From Streptomyces sp. CB00455 (GTDB taxonomy: Bacteria; Actinomycetota; Actinomycetes; Streptomycetales; Streptomycetaceae), in contig NZ_LIVQ01000001.1 in the NCBI RefSeq assembly GCF_001905445.1, positions 1,178,001 through 1,242,000 on the forward strand: 64,000 bases of DNA. The letters are read 5' to 3'. The notes below the pieces were generated by a model. It worked only from the letters and a program-made list of their open reading frames with translations, was not told where the DNA came from and did no database searches. The position numbers and the translations under genes were made by a program. Shown piece after piece: positions 1 through 8,544 of the stretch; the stretch's first letter is position 1, and the number at the start of each line of letters is the position of its first letter.

Positions 1-8
1 CCAGGGCC

Positions 9-89
9 CCTCACCGCGCCCTGAACGACGCCGACGGCGCGAGGGCCGGCCGCCGGGTACGTCTGGTACGGGCCCTCACCGCGCCCTGA
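9..89. repeat. Direct repeat of a 16-bp unit before ggt
   Basis: The unit CCTCACCGCGCCCTGA occurs at 9-24 and again at 74-89. Each copy ends in TGA, and bases 1-24 read in frame as a short peptide tail ending in that stop. The first copy may be the 3' end of a plus-strand gene that lies mostly left of the window, and the second a partial duplication of it. No other gene is visible in 1-125. Confidence 0.4.
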
Positions 90-125
90 TCACCCGGCAC
101 CCCGAGGACCCGTACCGCGTCCCGG

Positions 126-1931
126 TCACGGCTTTCCGTACGGGTGGACGACCATCGCCGAGCCGCCGCCCCGGCGGCTCGGCTCGGCCGCCGCCAGCCA
201 GCGCCCGTCCGGCAGCCGCTGCACACCGGTGGCGGCGCCGATCTCCGGGTTCTGCCGGAAGCCATGGCCGAGCGCCTCCAGTTCCTGGCGCAGCGGGCTG
301 TTCCAGAGCGGCGGTTCGAGCTCGGTGGTCGTCTGGTTGCGCTGGCTGGCGCGCGGCGCGGCGATCGCGTCGACCAGCGGCAGCCCCCGGTCCAGATGAC
401 CGGTCAGGACCTGCAGGACGGTCGTGATGATGGTGGCGCCGCCCGGGGAGCCCACCGCGAGCACCGGCCGCCCGTCCTCCAGCACGATGGTCGGTGACAT
501 GGACGACCGCGGCCGCTTGCCGGGGCCGGGCAGGTTCGGGTCCGGGACACCGGGGGCGGCCGGGGCGAAGGAGAAGTCGGTCAGCTCGTTGTTCAGCAGG
601 AAGCCCCGGCCCGGCACGGTGATGGCGCTGCCGCCGGTGGACTCGATGGTGAGGGTGTAGGAGACCACGTTGCCCCAGCGGTCGGCGACCGTCAGATGGG
701 TGGTGTTCTCCCCCTCGTAGGTGGTCGGCGCGGGCCGGCCGGTGGTGGCGCAGGGCGCCGGGTGGCGCGGGTCGCCGGGGGCGAGCGGGCTGGTCAGTGC
801 CTGGTCGGGCTTGATCAGGCAGGCGCGGGAGTCGGCGAACCGCTGGGAGAGCAGCTCGCGCGTCGGCACGTCCTCGGCGGCCGGGTCGCCGACCCAGCGG
901 CCCCGGTCGGCGAAGGAGATCCGGGATGCCTCGATGAAGCGGTGCAGGTACTGCGCCTCGGACAGCTTCGAGAGGTCGGTGCGCTCCAGGATGTTCAGTG
1001 CCTCGCCGACGGTGGTCCCGCCGGAGGAGGAGGGGGCCATGCCGTAGACGTCCAGCCCGCGGTAGCCCACCTGGGTGGGGGCCGGCCGTTTGGTGGCGTA
1101 CGCCCGCAGGTCGCCGGTGGTCAGGTCGCCGGGGCGGACGTTGCGGGTGGCCGCCGGGTCGACGGGCGGCTTGCGGACGGCCTTGACGATGTCCTCGGCG
1201 AGGGGGCCCCGGTAGAGGGCGCCGGTGCCCTTGCGGGCGAGTTCGGCGTACGTGGCGGCCAGGTCCGGGTTCTTGAAGGTGGAGCCGACCACGGGGAGAG
1301 CGCCGCCCGGCAGGAAGAGCTCGGCGGTGTCCGGGAAGTCCTTGAAGCGGTCCTGGTTGAGCTCGGTCTGGGCGCGGAAGGTGGCGTCCACGGTGAAGCC
1401 GTCGCGGGCCAGTTTCTCGGCGGGCCGCAGCAGTTGCCCCAGCGGGCGGCTGCCCCAGGAGTCCAGGGCGCTCTTCCAGGTGGCGGGCGTGCCGGGCACG
1501 CCGACCCCGCGTCCGCTGGTCTGCCCCTCGGCGAAGGGGATGGGCACGCCGTTCTCCTGGAACAGGGAGGCGGTGGCCGTGGCGGGGGCGGTCTCGCGGC
1601 CGTCGATGGTGTGCACGCGGTGGCTGCGGGCGTCGTAGTAGACGAAGTAGCCGCCCCCGCCGATGCCGGCCGAGTAGGGCTCGGTGACGCCGAGCGCGGC
1701 GGCCGTGGCGACGGCCGCGTCCACGGCGTTGCCGCCCGAGCGCAGGACGTCGATGCCCGCCGCCGAGGCGTCCGCGTCGACACTGGCGACGGCCCCGCCG
1801 TAACCGGCGGCGACCGGCACCTTGGCCGGGGCGGCCGTCCCGGCCGCGGAGGGCGGCGCGGCGGCTCCGGTCGAGACGAGCGCGCCGGCGAGGGCGAGCA
1901 GCGGTAGAGCGCGGGCGACGGGACGGTGCAT
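126..1931 (-). CDS. ggt: Gamma-glutamyltransferase precursor
   Basis: 601 aa, the usual length for the family. It hydrolyses or transfers the gamma-glutamyl group of glutathione and related amides outside the membrane. Residues 1-25 form a signal peptide with an Ala-rich end. The large-subunit region carries DVLRSGGNAVDAAVA (about 60-75) and PYSAGIGGGGYFV. Autoproteolysis is expected before Thr410 in GENTTHLTVAD, the conserved TTH motif whose Thr becomes the N-terminal nucleophile of the small subunit. Further C-terminal are STGGSAI and the SPGGATI oxyanion region. The ATG at 1931 has GGAGG just upstream. It stands alone and converges on the left edge of the window. Confidence 0.93.
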   Translation of the reverse strand: MHRPVARALPLLALAGALVSTGAAAPPSAAGTAAPAKVPVAAGYGGAVASVDADASAAGIDVLRSGGNAVDAAVATAAALGVTEPYSAGIGGGGYFVYYDARSHRVHTIDGRETAPATATASLFQENGVPIPFAEGQTSGRGVGVPGTPATWKSALDSWGSRPLGQLLRPAEKLARDGFTVDATFRAQTELNQDRFKDFPDTAELFLPGGALPVVGSTFKNPDLAATYAELARKGTGALYRGPLAEDIVKAVRKPPVDPAATRNVRPGDLTTGDLRAYATKRPAPTQVGYRGLDVYGMAPSSSGGTTVGEALNILERTDLSKLSEAQYLHRFIEASRISFADRGRWVGDPAAEDVPTRELLSQRFADSRACLIKPDQALTSPLAPGDPRHPAPCATTGRPAPTTYEGENTTHLTVADRWGNVVSYTLTIESTGGSAITVPGRGFLLNNELTDFSFAPAAPGVPDPNLPGPGKRPRSSMSPTIVLEDGRPVLAVGSPGGATIITTVLQVLTGHLDRGLPLVDAIAAPRASQRNQTTTELEPPLWNSPLRQELEALGHGFRQNPEIGAATGVQRLPDGRWLAAAEPSRRGGGSAMVVHPYGKP

Positions 1932-2122
1932 CCGGACCTCCAGTGGCAGCGTCCGCCGAGCCTAACCGGCGTTCCGCCGTCCCGTCAGGACGTCCGCGCC
2001 GCGCCGCAGTCCGCCCTTCGGGGACGGCGCCCGGCCGCCGTCGGGGGCGTCGCACCCCGGCCGGCGAAACGGCCGGCCCCGGCCTGGTGAACCGCCGCGT
2101 TCCCGGCGCTAGCATCCAGCGC

Positions 2123-2848
2123 ATGAACGACGACGTCCGCAACATCGTGCTCGGCGTGATAGCCACCGCCGTCAGCGGCGGGTTCGGCTGGTTTTCCCGG
2201 ACCTACCTCTGGCGGCGCGCGCTGCGCCGCAAACAGGCCTTCTTCGGACTGCCGACCGGGTCCGACTGCCTGTTCGTGGTCAACCGGCAGATGGGCGGCA
2301 CCGATTCGTCCCTGCACCGCAACGACGCCTTCGCCCTGCTGGAGATCTCCGCCCTGATCAAGGACTGCGGGGCGAACGTACAGATCGTGACCCACGACGG
2401 GGCCCGCCAGGGCTTCGGGGAGCGGGCCGAGTTCTGTGTCGGCGGGCCGGCCTCCAACGCCCGTACGACGGCGCACCTGGTCTCCATGCTCCCGGGGGTG
2501 CGGGTCGGCACTTCCGGCGACCCCGGTCCGGACCGGGGGGCCATCTCGGTCGGCGGGGAGACCTACCGCTGGGAGAAGGGCCTGGTGGAGTACGTGCTGC
2601 TGGCGCGGCTGACGACCGGGCAGGGTTCCCGGCCGGTGTTCCTGCTGTCCGGGCAGACCGCCAACAGCAACCAGGCGGCCGCCCGGTACCTCGCCAAGCA
2701 CCACAGGCAGCTGGCCCGCACCTACGGTACGGAGTCCTTCTGCATCGTGCTGAAGGTGATCAATTCGGATGCCTACGGGCCCGACGTGACCGAACTGGTG
2801 GCGGACGTCACCGGCCCGGCCCGGACACCCGCAGCGGCAGTCGTGTGA
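2123..2848 (+). CDS. Conserved N-terminally anchored protein of unknown function
   Basis: 241 aa with no function I can name. An N-terminal hydrophobic stretch (about residues 8-25, NIVLGVIATAVSGGFGWF) followed by Arg-rich residues suggests a single membrane anchor with the rest in the cytoplasm. The body has two Gly-rich loops, FCVGGPASNART and LLSGQTANSNQAAAR, in alternating strand/helix sequence, reminiscent of a Rossmann-like nucleotide-binding fold; that is inference. I recall similar proteins in other Streptomyces. The ATG at 2123 starts the hydrophobic segment. The 3' end overlaps the convergent P450 gene by 41 bp. Confidence 0.75.
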   Translation: MNDDVRNIVLGVIATAVSGGFGWFSRTYLWRRALRRKQAFFGLPTGSDCLFVVNRQMGGTDSSLHRNDAFALLEISALIKDCGANVQIVTHDGARQGFGERAEFCVGGPASNARTTAHLVSMLPGVRVGTSGDPGPDRGAISVGGETYRWEKGLVEYVLLARLTTGQGSRPVFLLSGQTANSNQAAARYLAKHHRQLARTYGTESFCIVLKVINSDAYGPDVTELVADVTGPARTPAAAVV

Positions 2849-4082
2849 TCCCGTTGATGAAGTTGGACACCAACCGCCGCGGCGGGCCGGTCAGTTCGGG
2901 CGGGGGCATGGCAGCGCACCACTCCTGGTAGAAGGTGCGCAGCTGGAGCCGGGCGAAGTGGGCGCCGAGGCAGACGTGCGGGCCGTCCCCGAAGGAGACG
3001 TGCGGATTGGGCGCGCGGTCGAGGTCGAGGCGTCCGGGGTCGGCGAAGACGCGCTCGTCGTGGTTGGCGGAGGCGTGGAAGACCACCACCTTGTCCCCGG
3101 CCCGGATGCGCTGTCCGGCCAGTTCGGTGTCGACGGCGGCGGTGCGGCGGAAGCTGAGCACCGGCGGGTGGGCGCGCAGGAGTTCCTCGACGGCCCGGTC
3201 GGCCGGCGCGTGACCCTGGGCGAGGAGCCGGTAGGCCCGTGGCGCGCGGGCCAGCGCGAGCAGGCCGCCGGGCGCCGCACTGCGCACGGTGTCGTTGCCG
3301 GCGACGGTGAGCAGGAAGAAGAACATCTCCAGCTCGGCCGGGTCCAGCCCGGCGTGGGCGAGGGCCGTCATCACGTCGTCGCCGGGGTGTGCGCGCTTGT
3401 GGGCGGCCAGTTCGCGGGCATAGGCGAACATCTCGCCGAGCAGCGCCGGTGAACGCGGGTTGAGGGGCCTGCCGTCCGGGCCGGGCAGGGGCGCGGGCGC
3501 GTCCTCGGGGTCCTGGTAGCCGATGACCCGTACGGTCCACTCCAGCAGCAGTCCGCGGTCGGCGGGCGGGACGCCCAGCAGGTCGGCGAGGTTCAGCAGC
3601 GCGTAGTCGTCGGTGACGGTGCGCACGACGTCGGCGGATCCGCCCTTGGCCGCGTCCCGGGCGCCGGCGAGCAGCGTGCGGGCCCGCTCGCGCACCCGCC
3701 CGGAGAAGGCGTCGACACGGCCGGGGGTGAAGGTGCGGGAGACCAGCCGGCGCAGCCGGCCGTGGTCCCCCGTGCTCTTCGCCGGGTCCTGGTTGAGCAT
3801 GGTGCGCCGCAGGAAGGGCAGGTCGGCCGGGTCTGGGTCGCGGATCTGGGTGGCGCCGAGCCAGGAGGAGTACGTCTGGTGGTCGCGCAGGACGCGGACG
3901 ACGTCGGCGTGGCGCGTGACGGCCCAGAAGCCGGGGCCGGCGTCCCACCCGGCGATCTCCGGCTCCTCCTGCCAGGCCACCGGGTGGTGGGTGCGCAGGA
4001 CCCGGTAGCGGTCGTGCGGGACGCCCCCGGCGTAGATGCGGGGGTCGAAGACGTCGGGAACGCCGGGAGCCTCGTGGTCCAT
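2808..4082 (-). CDS. Cytochrome P450
   Basis: 424 aa, typical for a soluble bacterial P450 mono-oxygenase using external redox partners. The haem-binding loop FGDGPHVCLGAHFA places the thiolate ligand at about Cys371. The I-helix oxygen-binding motif is AGNDT, the ExxR salt bridge is ELLR, and the partner Arg lies C-terminal of it. The I-helix FFFLLTVAGNDTVRSA and the overall style resemble the CYP124/125/142 group, which oxidises branched lipid or sterol chains, but the substrate cannot be set from sequence. No ferredoxin gene is adjacent. The ATG at 4082 gives the expected N terminus. Confidence 0.92.
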   Translation of the reverse strand: MDHEAPGVPDVFDPRIYAGGVPHDRYRVLRTHHPVAWQEEPEIAGWDAGPGFWAVTRHADVVRVLRDHQTYSSWLGATQIRDPDPADLPFLRRTMLNQDPAKSTGDHGRLRRLVSRTFTPGRVDAFSGRVRERARTLLAGARDAAKGGSADVVRTVTDDYALLNLADLLGVPPADRGLLLEWTVRVIGYQDPEDAPAPLPGPDGRPLNPRSPALLGEMFAYARELAAHKRAHPGDDVMTALAHAGLDPAELEMFFFLLTVAGNDTVRSAAPGGLLALARAPRAYRLLAQGHAPADRAVEELLRAHPPVLSFRRTAAVDTELAGQRIRAGDKVVVFHASANHDERVFADPGRLDLDRAPNPHVSFGDGPHVCLGAHFARLQLRTFYQEWCAAMPPPELTGPPRRLVSNFINGITRLPLRVSGPGR

Positions 4083-4134
4083 GGGGCCACCGTGGCGTCA
4101 GCGCCCGCGGCCCGCAAGGGGGCGTGCGGGGTGT

Positions 4135-4650
4135 TCAGCGGGCGATGTCGCAGCGTTCCCCGAGCAGGGCGGCGTCCGGACCGCGCAGCATGACGTCCTC
4201 GGCGGTGCTCTCGCTCGGGGCCAGGGACAGCACCGTGCACGCCAGCTGGCGCCGGGCGAGCTGTGACAGGTTCCCGATCTCGATGGGGACCCTTGCCTCC
4301 ACGTAGCCGCCGGTGAGGACCGTCATGCCGAGCGAGCCGGCGTCCCGGCCCTCCAGCGCGGGCAGCTGCGTGCCGAGTCCGGCGGCCCGCTCCTGGGGGC
4401 CGGGGCCGGAGAGCAGCCGCAGCAGGGTCCCGGTGGGAGACGACGGAGGGGAGTCGACCTGGGGCGACGGGACGAGCTTTCCGTCGGGCGTCACGAAGTA
4501 GACCACGCCCGCGCGGTCGGGCGGGCCGATGACCACGGTGGCGGGGGCGCCGCTCTCGATCACCCCGGTGGGTTTGATCCCGCAGCCGGCCAGCAGCAGC
4601 GGGCCGAGCAGGGCGGCGCCGACGGCCGCGGCCTTGCGTACCCGCCTCAC
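4135..4650 (-). CDS. Lipoprotein at the end of the envelope two-component operon
   Basis: 171 aa. The GTG at 4650 overlaps the kinase stop as GTGA, so this start is preferred over longer upstream readings. A lipoprotein signal ends in the lipobox LAGC (Cys23). The mature part (TLLRLLSGPGPQERAAGL, then QLARRQLACTVLSL) looks like a GerMN-type domain, a module found in sporulation/germination lipoproteins and in lipoproteins attached to actinobacterial two-component systems. An RR-kinase-lipoprotein order also occurs at the afsQ locus of S. coelicolor, as I remember it. It may modulate the sensor domain of the neighbouring kinase; this is inferred from coupling only. Confidence 0.8.
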   Translation of the reverse strand: MRRVRKAAAVGAALLGPLLLAGCGIKPTGVIESGAPATVVIGPPDRAGVVYFVTPDGKLVPSPQVDSPPSSPTGTLLRLLSGPGPQERAAGLGTQLPALEGRDAGSLGMTVLTGGYVEARVPIEIGNLSQLARRQLACTVLSLAPSESTAEDVMLRGPDAALLGERCDIAR

Positions 4651-6095
4651 GCAGGGGCCTCCAGCGGCATGTCGAGGGTGAACACGGCGCCTCCGGCGGG
4701 TCCGTTGGCCGCGCACAGCGTGCCGCCGTGCAGCCGTACGTTCTCCAGGGTGATGGCGAGGCCGAGGCCGCTGCCCGCCGAGCGGGTGCGGGCGGCGTCG
4801 GCCTTGAAGAACCGGTCGAAGATGTGCGGCAGCACATCGGGGGCGATGCCGGGCCCGCTGTCGGCGACCTCGACCAGCAGCCGCGCCCCCTCGGGGGCCG
4901 GCCGGGTGGCGACGGTGACGCGGACGGGGGCGCCGCCGTGCCTGAGGGCGTTGCCGACGAGGTTGGCGAGGACCACGTCGAAGCGGCGCGGGTCGAGCCG
5001 GGCCCGGACCCCGTGCGGCAGTGCGCTGGTGACCTGCCCGTCGTCCCAGTGGCGGCGTTCGAGGGTCTTGGTGACGGCGACGGCGACGTCCACGTCGTCG
5101 AGGTTCAGTTCGGCGGCCCGGGCGTCGAAGCGGGAGATCTCCATGAGGTCCTCGACGAGGACGGCCAGCTTGCCCGTCTCGGCGCTGATCAGGCGCAGGG
5201 CCTTGGCGGTGTCGGCATCGAGGTGCTCGGCGTCCTCGTCGAGGACTTCGGTGACGGCGAGCATCCCGGCGAGCGGGGTGCGCAGCTCGTGCGAGACGTC
5301 GGCGGCGAACCGGCGGGCCCGGACCTCGGCTTCCCGCAGCTCGGTGACCGACTGTTCGAGGGCGCGGGCGCTCTCGTTGAAGGTGCGGGCCAGCCCGGCG
5401 AGTTCGTCGGAGCCCCTGACCTCGATCCGCGTGTCGAGGCGGCCCCGCCCCAGCCGCTGCGCGGCTCGCCGCATGTCCCGCACCGGGCGGAGCACACCGC
5501 GTGCGGCGAGCAGCGCGGGGACCACCGCGATCGCCAGACCCGGGACCGCGCCCTGCTTGGCGGCGTCGACCATGGCGTCGACCGTCGCCCGCTCGGTGGT
5601 CAGCGGCATCACGGCGTAGAAGACGGCGCCGGTGGGTTCCCGGCGCCCCTTGTGGGCGAAGACGGCCGGCATGGCGACGGCGAGGTAGGGGGACCCGCCG
5701 GAGTCCTCCACCCGCTGGAAGGCGCCGTGCGGATTGGCGGAGACCTGTCGGCGCAGCCGCTCGGTGACCATGCCGGAGGTGCCCGGGGCGGTGTTGGAGG
5801 AGGCGCGCAGTTCGCCGTACTCGCCGGAGACGACCCAGGGGTGCGGCTTGCCCCGTTTGCCGAGTTCGTTGACCAGGGCCTGGAGGGCTTCCTGGTCCAT
5901 GGGGATGCGCAGGGCCCTGGAATCGATCTGGTCGCGCAGGGTGCTGACGGCCGTGTCCTGGCTCTGCGCGAGGATCGCGTTGCGCGCCTTCTGGTAGGTG
6001 AGGGCGGCCGTGCCCACCGCGCTGATGGCGGCGACCAGCAGGAAGGCCGCGATCAGGCGGGTCCGCAGGCCGACCGGGGCGATACGTTTCACCAC
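4647..6095 (-). CDS. Sensor histidine kinase, OmpR-partner class
   Basis: 482 aa membrane kinase. The first transmembrane segment is at about 14-34, an extracytoplasmic sensor region follows to about 175, and a second hydrophobic segment at about 185-205 leads into a HAMP domain (RPVRDMRRAAQRLGRGRL). The phospho-acceptor is His269 in SHELRTPL. ATP-binding boxes follow: NALRHGG (N box), DSGPGIAPD (G1), IFDRFFKAD (F) and GSGLGLAI (G2). The start lies 6 bp after the response regulator stop and the end overlaps the lipoprotein start, so the three are cotranscribed. Sitting behind FemX and MurJ genes, it probably senses envelope stress or cell-wall intermediates. Confidence 0.93.
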   Translation of the reverse strand: MVKRIAPVGLRTRLIAAFLLVAAISAVGTAALTYQKARNAILAQSQDTAVSTLRDQIDSRALRIPMDQEALQALVNELGKRGKPHPWVVSGEYGELRASSNTAPGTSGMVTERLRRQVSANPHGAFQRVEDSGGSPYLAVAMPAVFAHKGRREPTGAVFYAVMPLTTERATVDAMVDAAKQGAVPGLAIAVVPALLAARGVLRPVRDMRRAAQRLGRGRLDTRIEVRGSDELAGLARTFNESARALEQSVTELREAEVRARRFAADVSHELRTPLAGMLAVTEVLDEDAEHLDADTAKALRLISAETGKLAVLVEDLMEISRFDARAAELNLDDVDVAVAVTKTLERRHWDDGQVTSALPHGVRARLDPRRFDVVLANLVGNALRHGGAPVRVTVATRPAPEGARLLVEVADSGPGIAPDVLPHIFDRFFKADAARTRSAGSGLGLAITLENVRLHGGTLCAANGPAGGAVFTLDMPLEAPA

Positions 6096-6101
6096 CGCCG
6101 C

Positions 6102-6785
6102 CTACAGCGGGCCGAAGCGGTAGCCGAAACCGCGCACGGTCTGGATGTAGCGGGGGGAGGCTGCGGGGTCTTCGATCTTGTGGCGCAGGCGGCGGACGCA
6201 GGCGTCCACCAGCCGGGCGTCGGCGTGGTAGCTGTGGTCCCAGACGTATTCCAGGAGCTGCTGGCGGGAGAAGACCTGCTCGGGCGAGGCCGACAGGTGC
6301 AGCAGGAGCTTGAGTTCGCTGGGGGCGAGGGGAACGCGCTCGCCGTTCCTGGCGACGGTGAGCCCGGCACGGTCGACGGCCAGCTCGCCGTGCTGTTCGA
6401 CCTCGGGGCGCAGCCCGGCCGGGTCGCTCAGGCGGCGCAGTACGGCTTTGACCCGGGCCTCTATGACCTCGGTGCGGGCGGGTTTGACGATGTAGTCGTC
6501 GGCTCCGGCCTCCAGGCCGACGACTATGTCGAAGTCGTCGCCGCGCGCGGTGAGCATAATGATCGGGACCTCGCTGGTCTCCCGGATGCGGTGGCAGACC
6601 TGCACGCCGTTCATCCCCGGCAGCATCAGGTCGAGCAGGACGAGCTCGGGGCGGAAGACGGGCATCAGGGCGAGGCCGGCCTCGCCGGTCTCGGCGGTGC
6701 TCACCTCGTGGCCGCGGCGGCTCAGTCCGAGGGCCACGCCCTCTCGGATGGAAGGGTCGTCCTCGATCAGCAGTACGCGTGGCAT
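6102..6785 (-). CDS. OmpR/PhoB-family response regulator
   Basis: 227 aa. The receiver domain (1-115) has the acidic pocket EDD at 8-10, the phospho-acceptor Asp52 in LLDLMLPG, the switch Thr in MLTAR and Lys in IVKPAR. The C-terminal winged-helix domain (about 130-225) ends in RLVDACVRRLRHKIED and VRGFGYRF, typical of OmpR-type DNA binding. It resembles the AfsQ1/CseB group of Streptomyces regulators; I cannot assign an orthologue. It begins 22 bp after the murJ-like stop and is followed at once by its kinase, so it lies in a five-gene envelope operon. Confidence 0.93.
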   Translation of the reverse strand: MPRVLLIEDDPSIREGVALGLSRRGHEVSTAETGEAGLALMPVFRPELVLLDLMLPGMNGVQVCHRIRETSEVPIIMLTARGDDFDIVVGLEAGADDYIVKPARTEVIEARVKAVLRRLSDPAGLRPEVEQHGELAVDRAGLTVARNGERVPLAPSELKLLLHLSASPEQVFSRQQLLEYVWDHSYHADARLVDACVRRLRHKIEDPAASPRYIQTVRGFGYRFGPL

Positions 6786-6807
6786 CCGGTCAGTATCCCA
6801 AGGTGGT

Positions 6808-8544
6808 TCAGGGCATTTCCCGGCGGCCGCGTCGGCGGCGCAGGGAGTCCAGCTGGTCGGTGATCTCCGTCAGACGCAGGGGTCTGGCGAGCAGGACGAC
6901 GACGAGCACCAGTGCGGCGGTTCCCGCCCCGACCGCGGCGAAGTCGCCGAACCGCTCGGCGGCGCGGGCCGCGCCGTACCCGGCGGCGGCTGCCGGCGCG
7001 CAGGCGGCCAGCAGCAGCAGGTGGGTCCGTAGCGCGCTCGTTGGGCGGCCGGCCCGGGTGGTCGCCGCGCGCGGGCCGAGCCGGCGGGCGAGGGTGTACG
7101 CGGTCACGGTGGCGCCCGCGAGGAAGGCAACGGAAGAGGCCGCCGCCATGCCGGTGACCGCCCAGCGGGGGGACAGCACGAGGTAGGCGGCGACGGAGAG
7201 CCCGGCGTTCAGCGCGGCGATGACCAGGTTCAGGAAGAAGGGGGTCCGGGTGTCGGACAGGGCGTAGAAGCCGCGCGCGAGCACGTACTGCGCGGAGTAG
7301 GCGATCAGGCCGGGTGCGAAGGCCGTCAGCATTCCCGCCATCGCCTCCACGTCGGCGGCGTCGGTGCGGCCGTAGCCGAAGACGGCGCCGATCACCCACG
7401 GCGCGAGGGCGGCGAAGACGGCGGCCGCGGGGACGACGAGGGCGGCGCTGGAGCGCAGTGCGCGGGAGACGTCGCGGCGGACGGCGCCGAGGTCGCCGTC
7501 GGAGGCGGCGGAGCTCATCCGGGGCATCAGCGCCGTGACCAGGGAGACGGTGATGATGCCCTGGGGGACGATCCAGAGCTGGTAGGCGTTGCTGTAGGCG
7601 GCGTAGCCGTACCTGCCCGCGAGGTCTCCGACGGTGGTGGACAGCCGGGTCACCACCCAGTAGCCGATCTGGTTGGTGAGGACGAGCATGACCAGCCACC
7701 CTGCGTTGCGCAGCGGCCGGGTGAGGCCGCTGCCGCGCCAGTCGAAGCGGGGGCGCCAGCGGAAGCGGGCGGCGCGCAGGGAGGGGACCAGGGCGAGGGC
7801 CTGGACCACGATGCCGGCGGTGGTCCCGATGCCGAGCAGCCGGGTGTCGGCGGCGGTGAGGCCGTGCGAGGCGTCGTGGGAGAGGTACAGGAAGAGTCCG
7901 AAGACGCCGATGACCACGACGTTGTTGAGGACCGGGGTCCACATCATGGCGCCGAAGCGGCCGCGCGCGTTGAGCACTTGGCCGAGCAGGGTGAAGAGCC
8001 CGTAGAAGAGGATCTGCGGCAGGCAGAAGCGGGCCAGGGCGACGGTGGTGCTCTGCCGGGCGCCGCTGTAGGAGGGCGTGTACGCCTCGATGATCAGCGG
8101 GGTGGCGAGCACCGCGACGGCGGTGAGCGCGAGGAGCGCCACCGTGCAGGCCGTGAGCAGCCGGTCGGTGTAGGCGGCGCCGCCGTCCGCGTGCTCCTTG
8201 GCGGCGCGCACCAGCTCCGGGACGAAGACCGCGTTGAGGGCGCCGCCGACGAGCAGCATGTAGAGGATGTTGGGCACCGTGTTGGCGACGGCGTAGCTGT
8301 CGCCGAGCGCCCCGGCGCCCAGGGCGGCGACGACGACGGCGGAGCGGACGAAGCCGGTGGCGCGGGAGACGACCGAACCGGCCGCCATCAACGCGCCGCT
8401 GCGCAGCACCGAGGTCCTGGCGGCCGCCGGTGCGGCCGCGGCGGCGACCGCTGCTCCGGCCGGCGGCCCGGCCGGGTGTGCGGCGCCGGGGTGCGGGATG
8501 GATCCGCCGGCCGGGGCGGTCGTCGCGGAAGTGCCGTGGTTCAC
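6808..8544 (-). CDS. murJ: MurJ/MviN-type lipid II flippase
   Basis: 578 aa multi-spanning membrane protein of the MOP superfamily, predicted to move lipid-linked peptidoglycan precursor across the membrane. Family signatures include VVSRATGFVRSAVVVAALG near the N terminus, LGDSYAVANTVPNILY, LVGGALNAVFVPEL, and ARGFYALSDTRTPF late in the protein. About 14 hydrophobic segments are visible. The GTG at 8544 overlaps the FemX stop as GTGA; longer upstream readings run through the FemX gene. A Pro/Ala-rich tail of about 40 residues precedes the first membrane segment. Streptomyces usually has another MurJ elsewhere, so this may be a second, specialised copy. Confidence 0.9.
   Translation of the reverse strand: MNHGTSATTAPAGGSIPHPGAAHPAGPPAGAAVAAAAAPAAARTSVLRSGALMAAGSVVSRATGFVRSAVVVAALGAGALGDSYAVANTVPNILYMLLVGGALNAVFVPELVRAAKEHADGGAAYTDRLLTACTVALLALTAVAVLATPLIIEAYTPSYSGARQSTTVALARFCLPQILFYGLFTLLGQVLNARGRFGAMMWTPVLNNVVVIGVFGLFLYLSHDASHGLTAADTRLLGIGTTAGIVVQALALVPSLRAARFRWRPRFDWRGSGLTRPLRNAGWLVMLVLTNQIGYWVVTRLSTTVGDLAGRYGYAAYSNAYQLWIVPQGIITVSLVTALMPRMSSAASDGDLGAVRRDVSRALRSSAALVVPAAAVFAALAPWVIGAVFGYGRTDAADVEAMAGMLTAFAPGLIAYSAQYVLARGFYALSDTRTPFFLNLVIAALNAGLSVAAYLVLSPRWAVTGMAAASSVAFLAGATVTAYTLARRLGPRAATTRAGRPTSALRTHLLLLAACAPAAAAGYGAARAAERFGDFAAVGAGTAALVLVVVLLARPLRLTEITDQLDSLRRRRGRREMP

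Noticed and set aside
76..2166. Long open frame opposite-phase to gamma-glutamyltransferase
   Set aside because: It is Arg/Pro/Gly-rich with no domain and lies in a shifted frame on the same stretch; high-GC DNA yields such frames by chance.
4728..6863. 711-codon plus-strand frame across the two-component genes
   Set aside because: Antisense to the kinase and regulator, Gly/Asp/Val-rich composition typical of antisense GC-rich frames, no motif.
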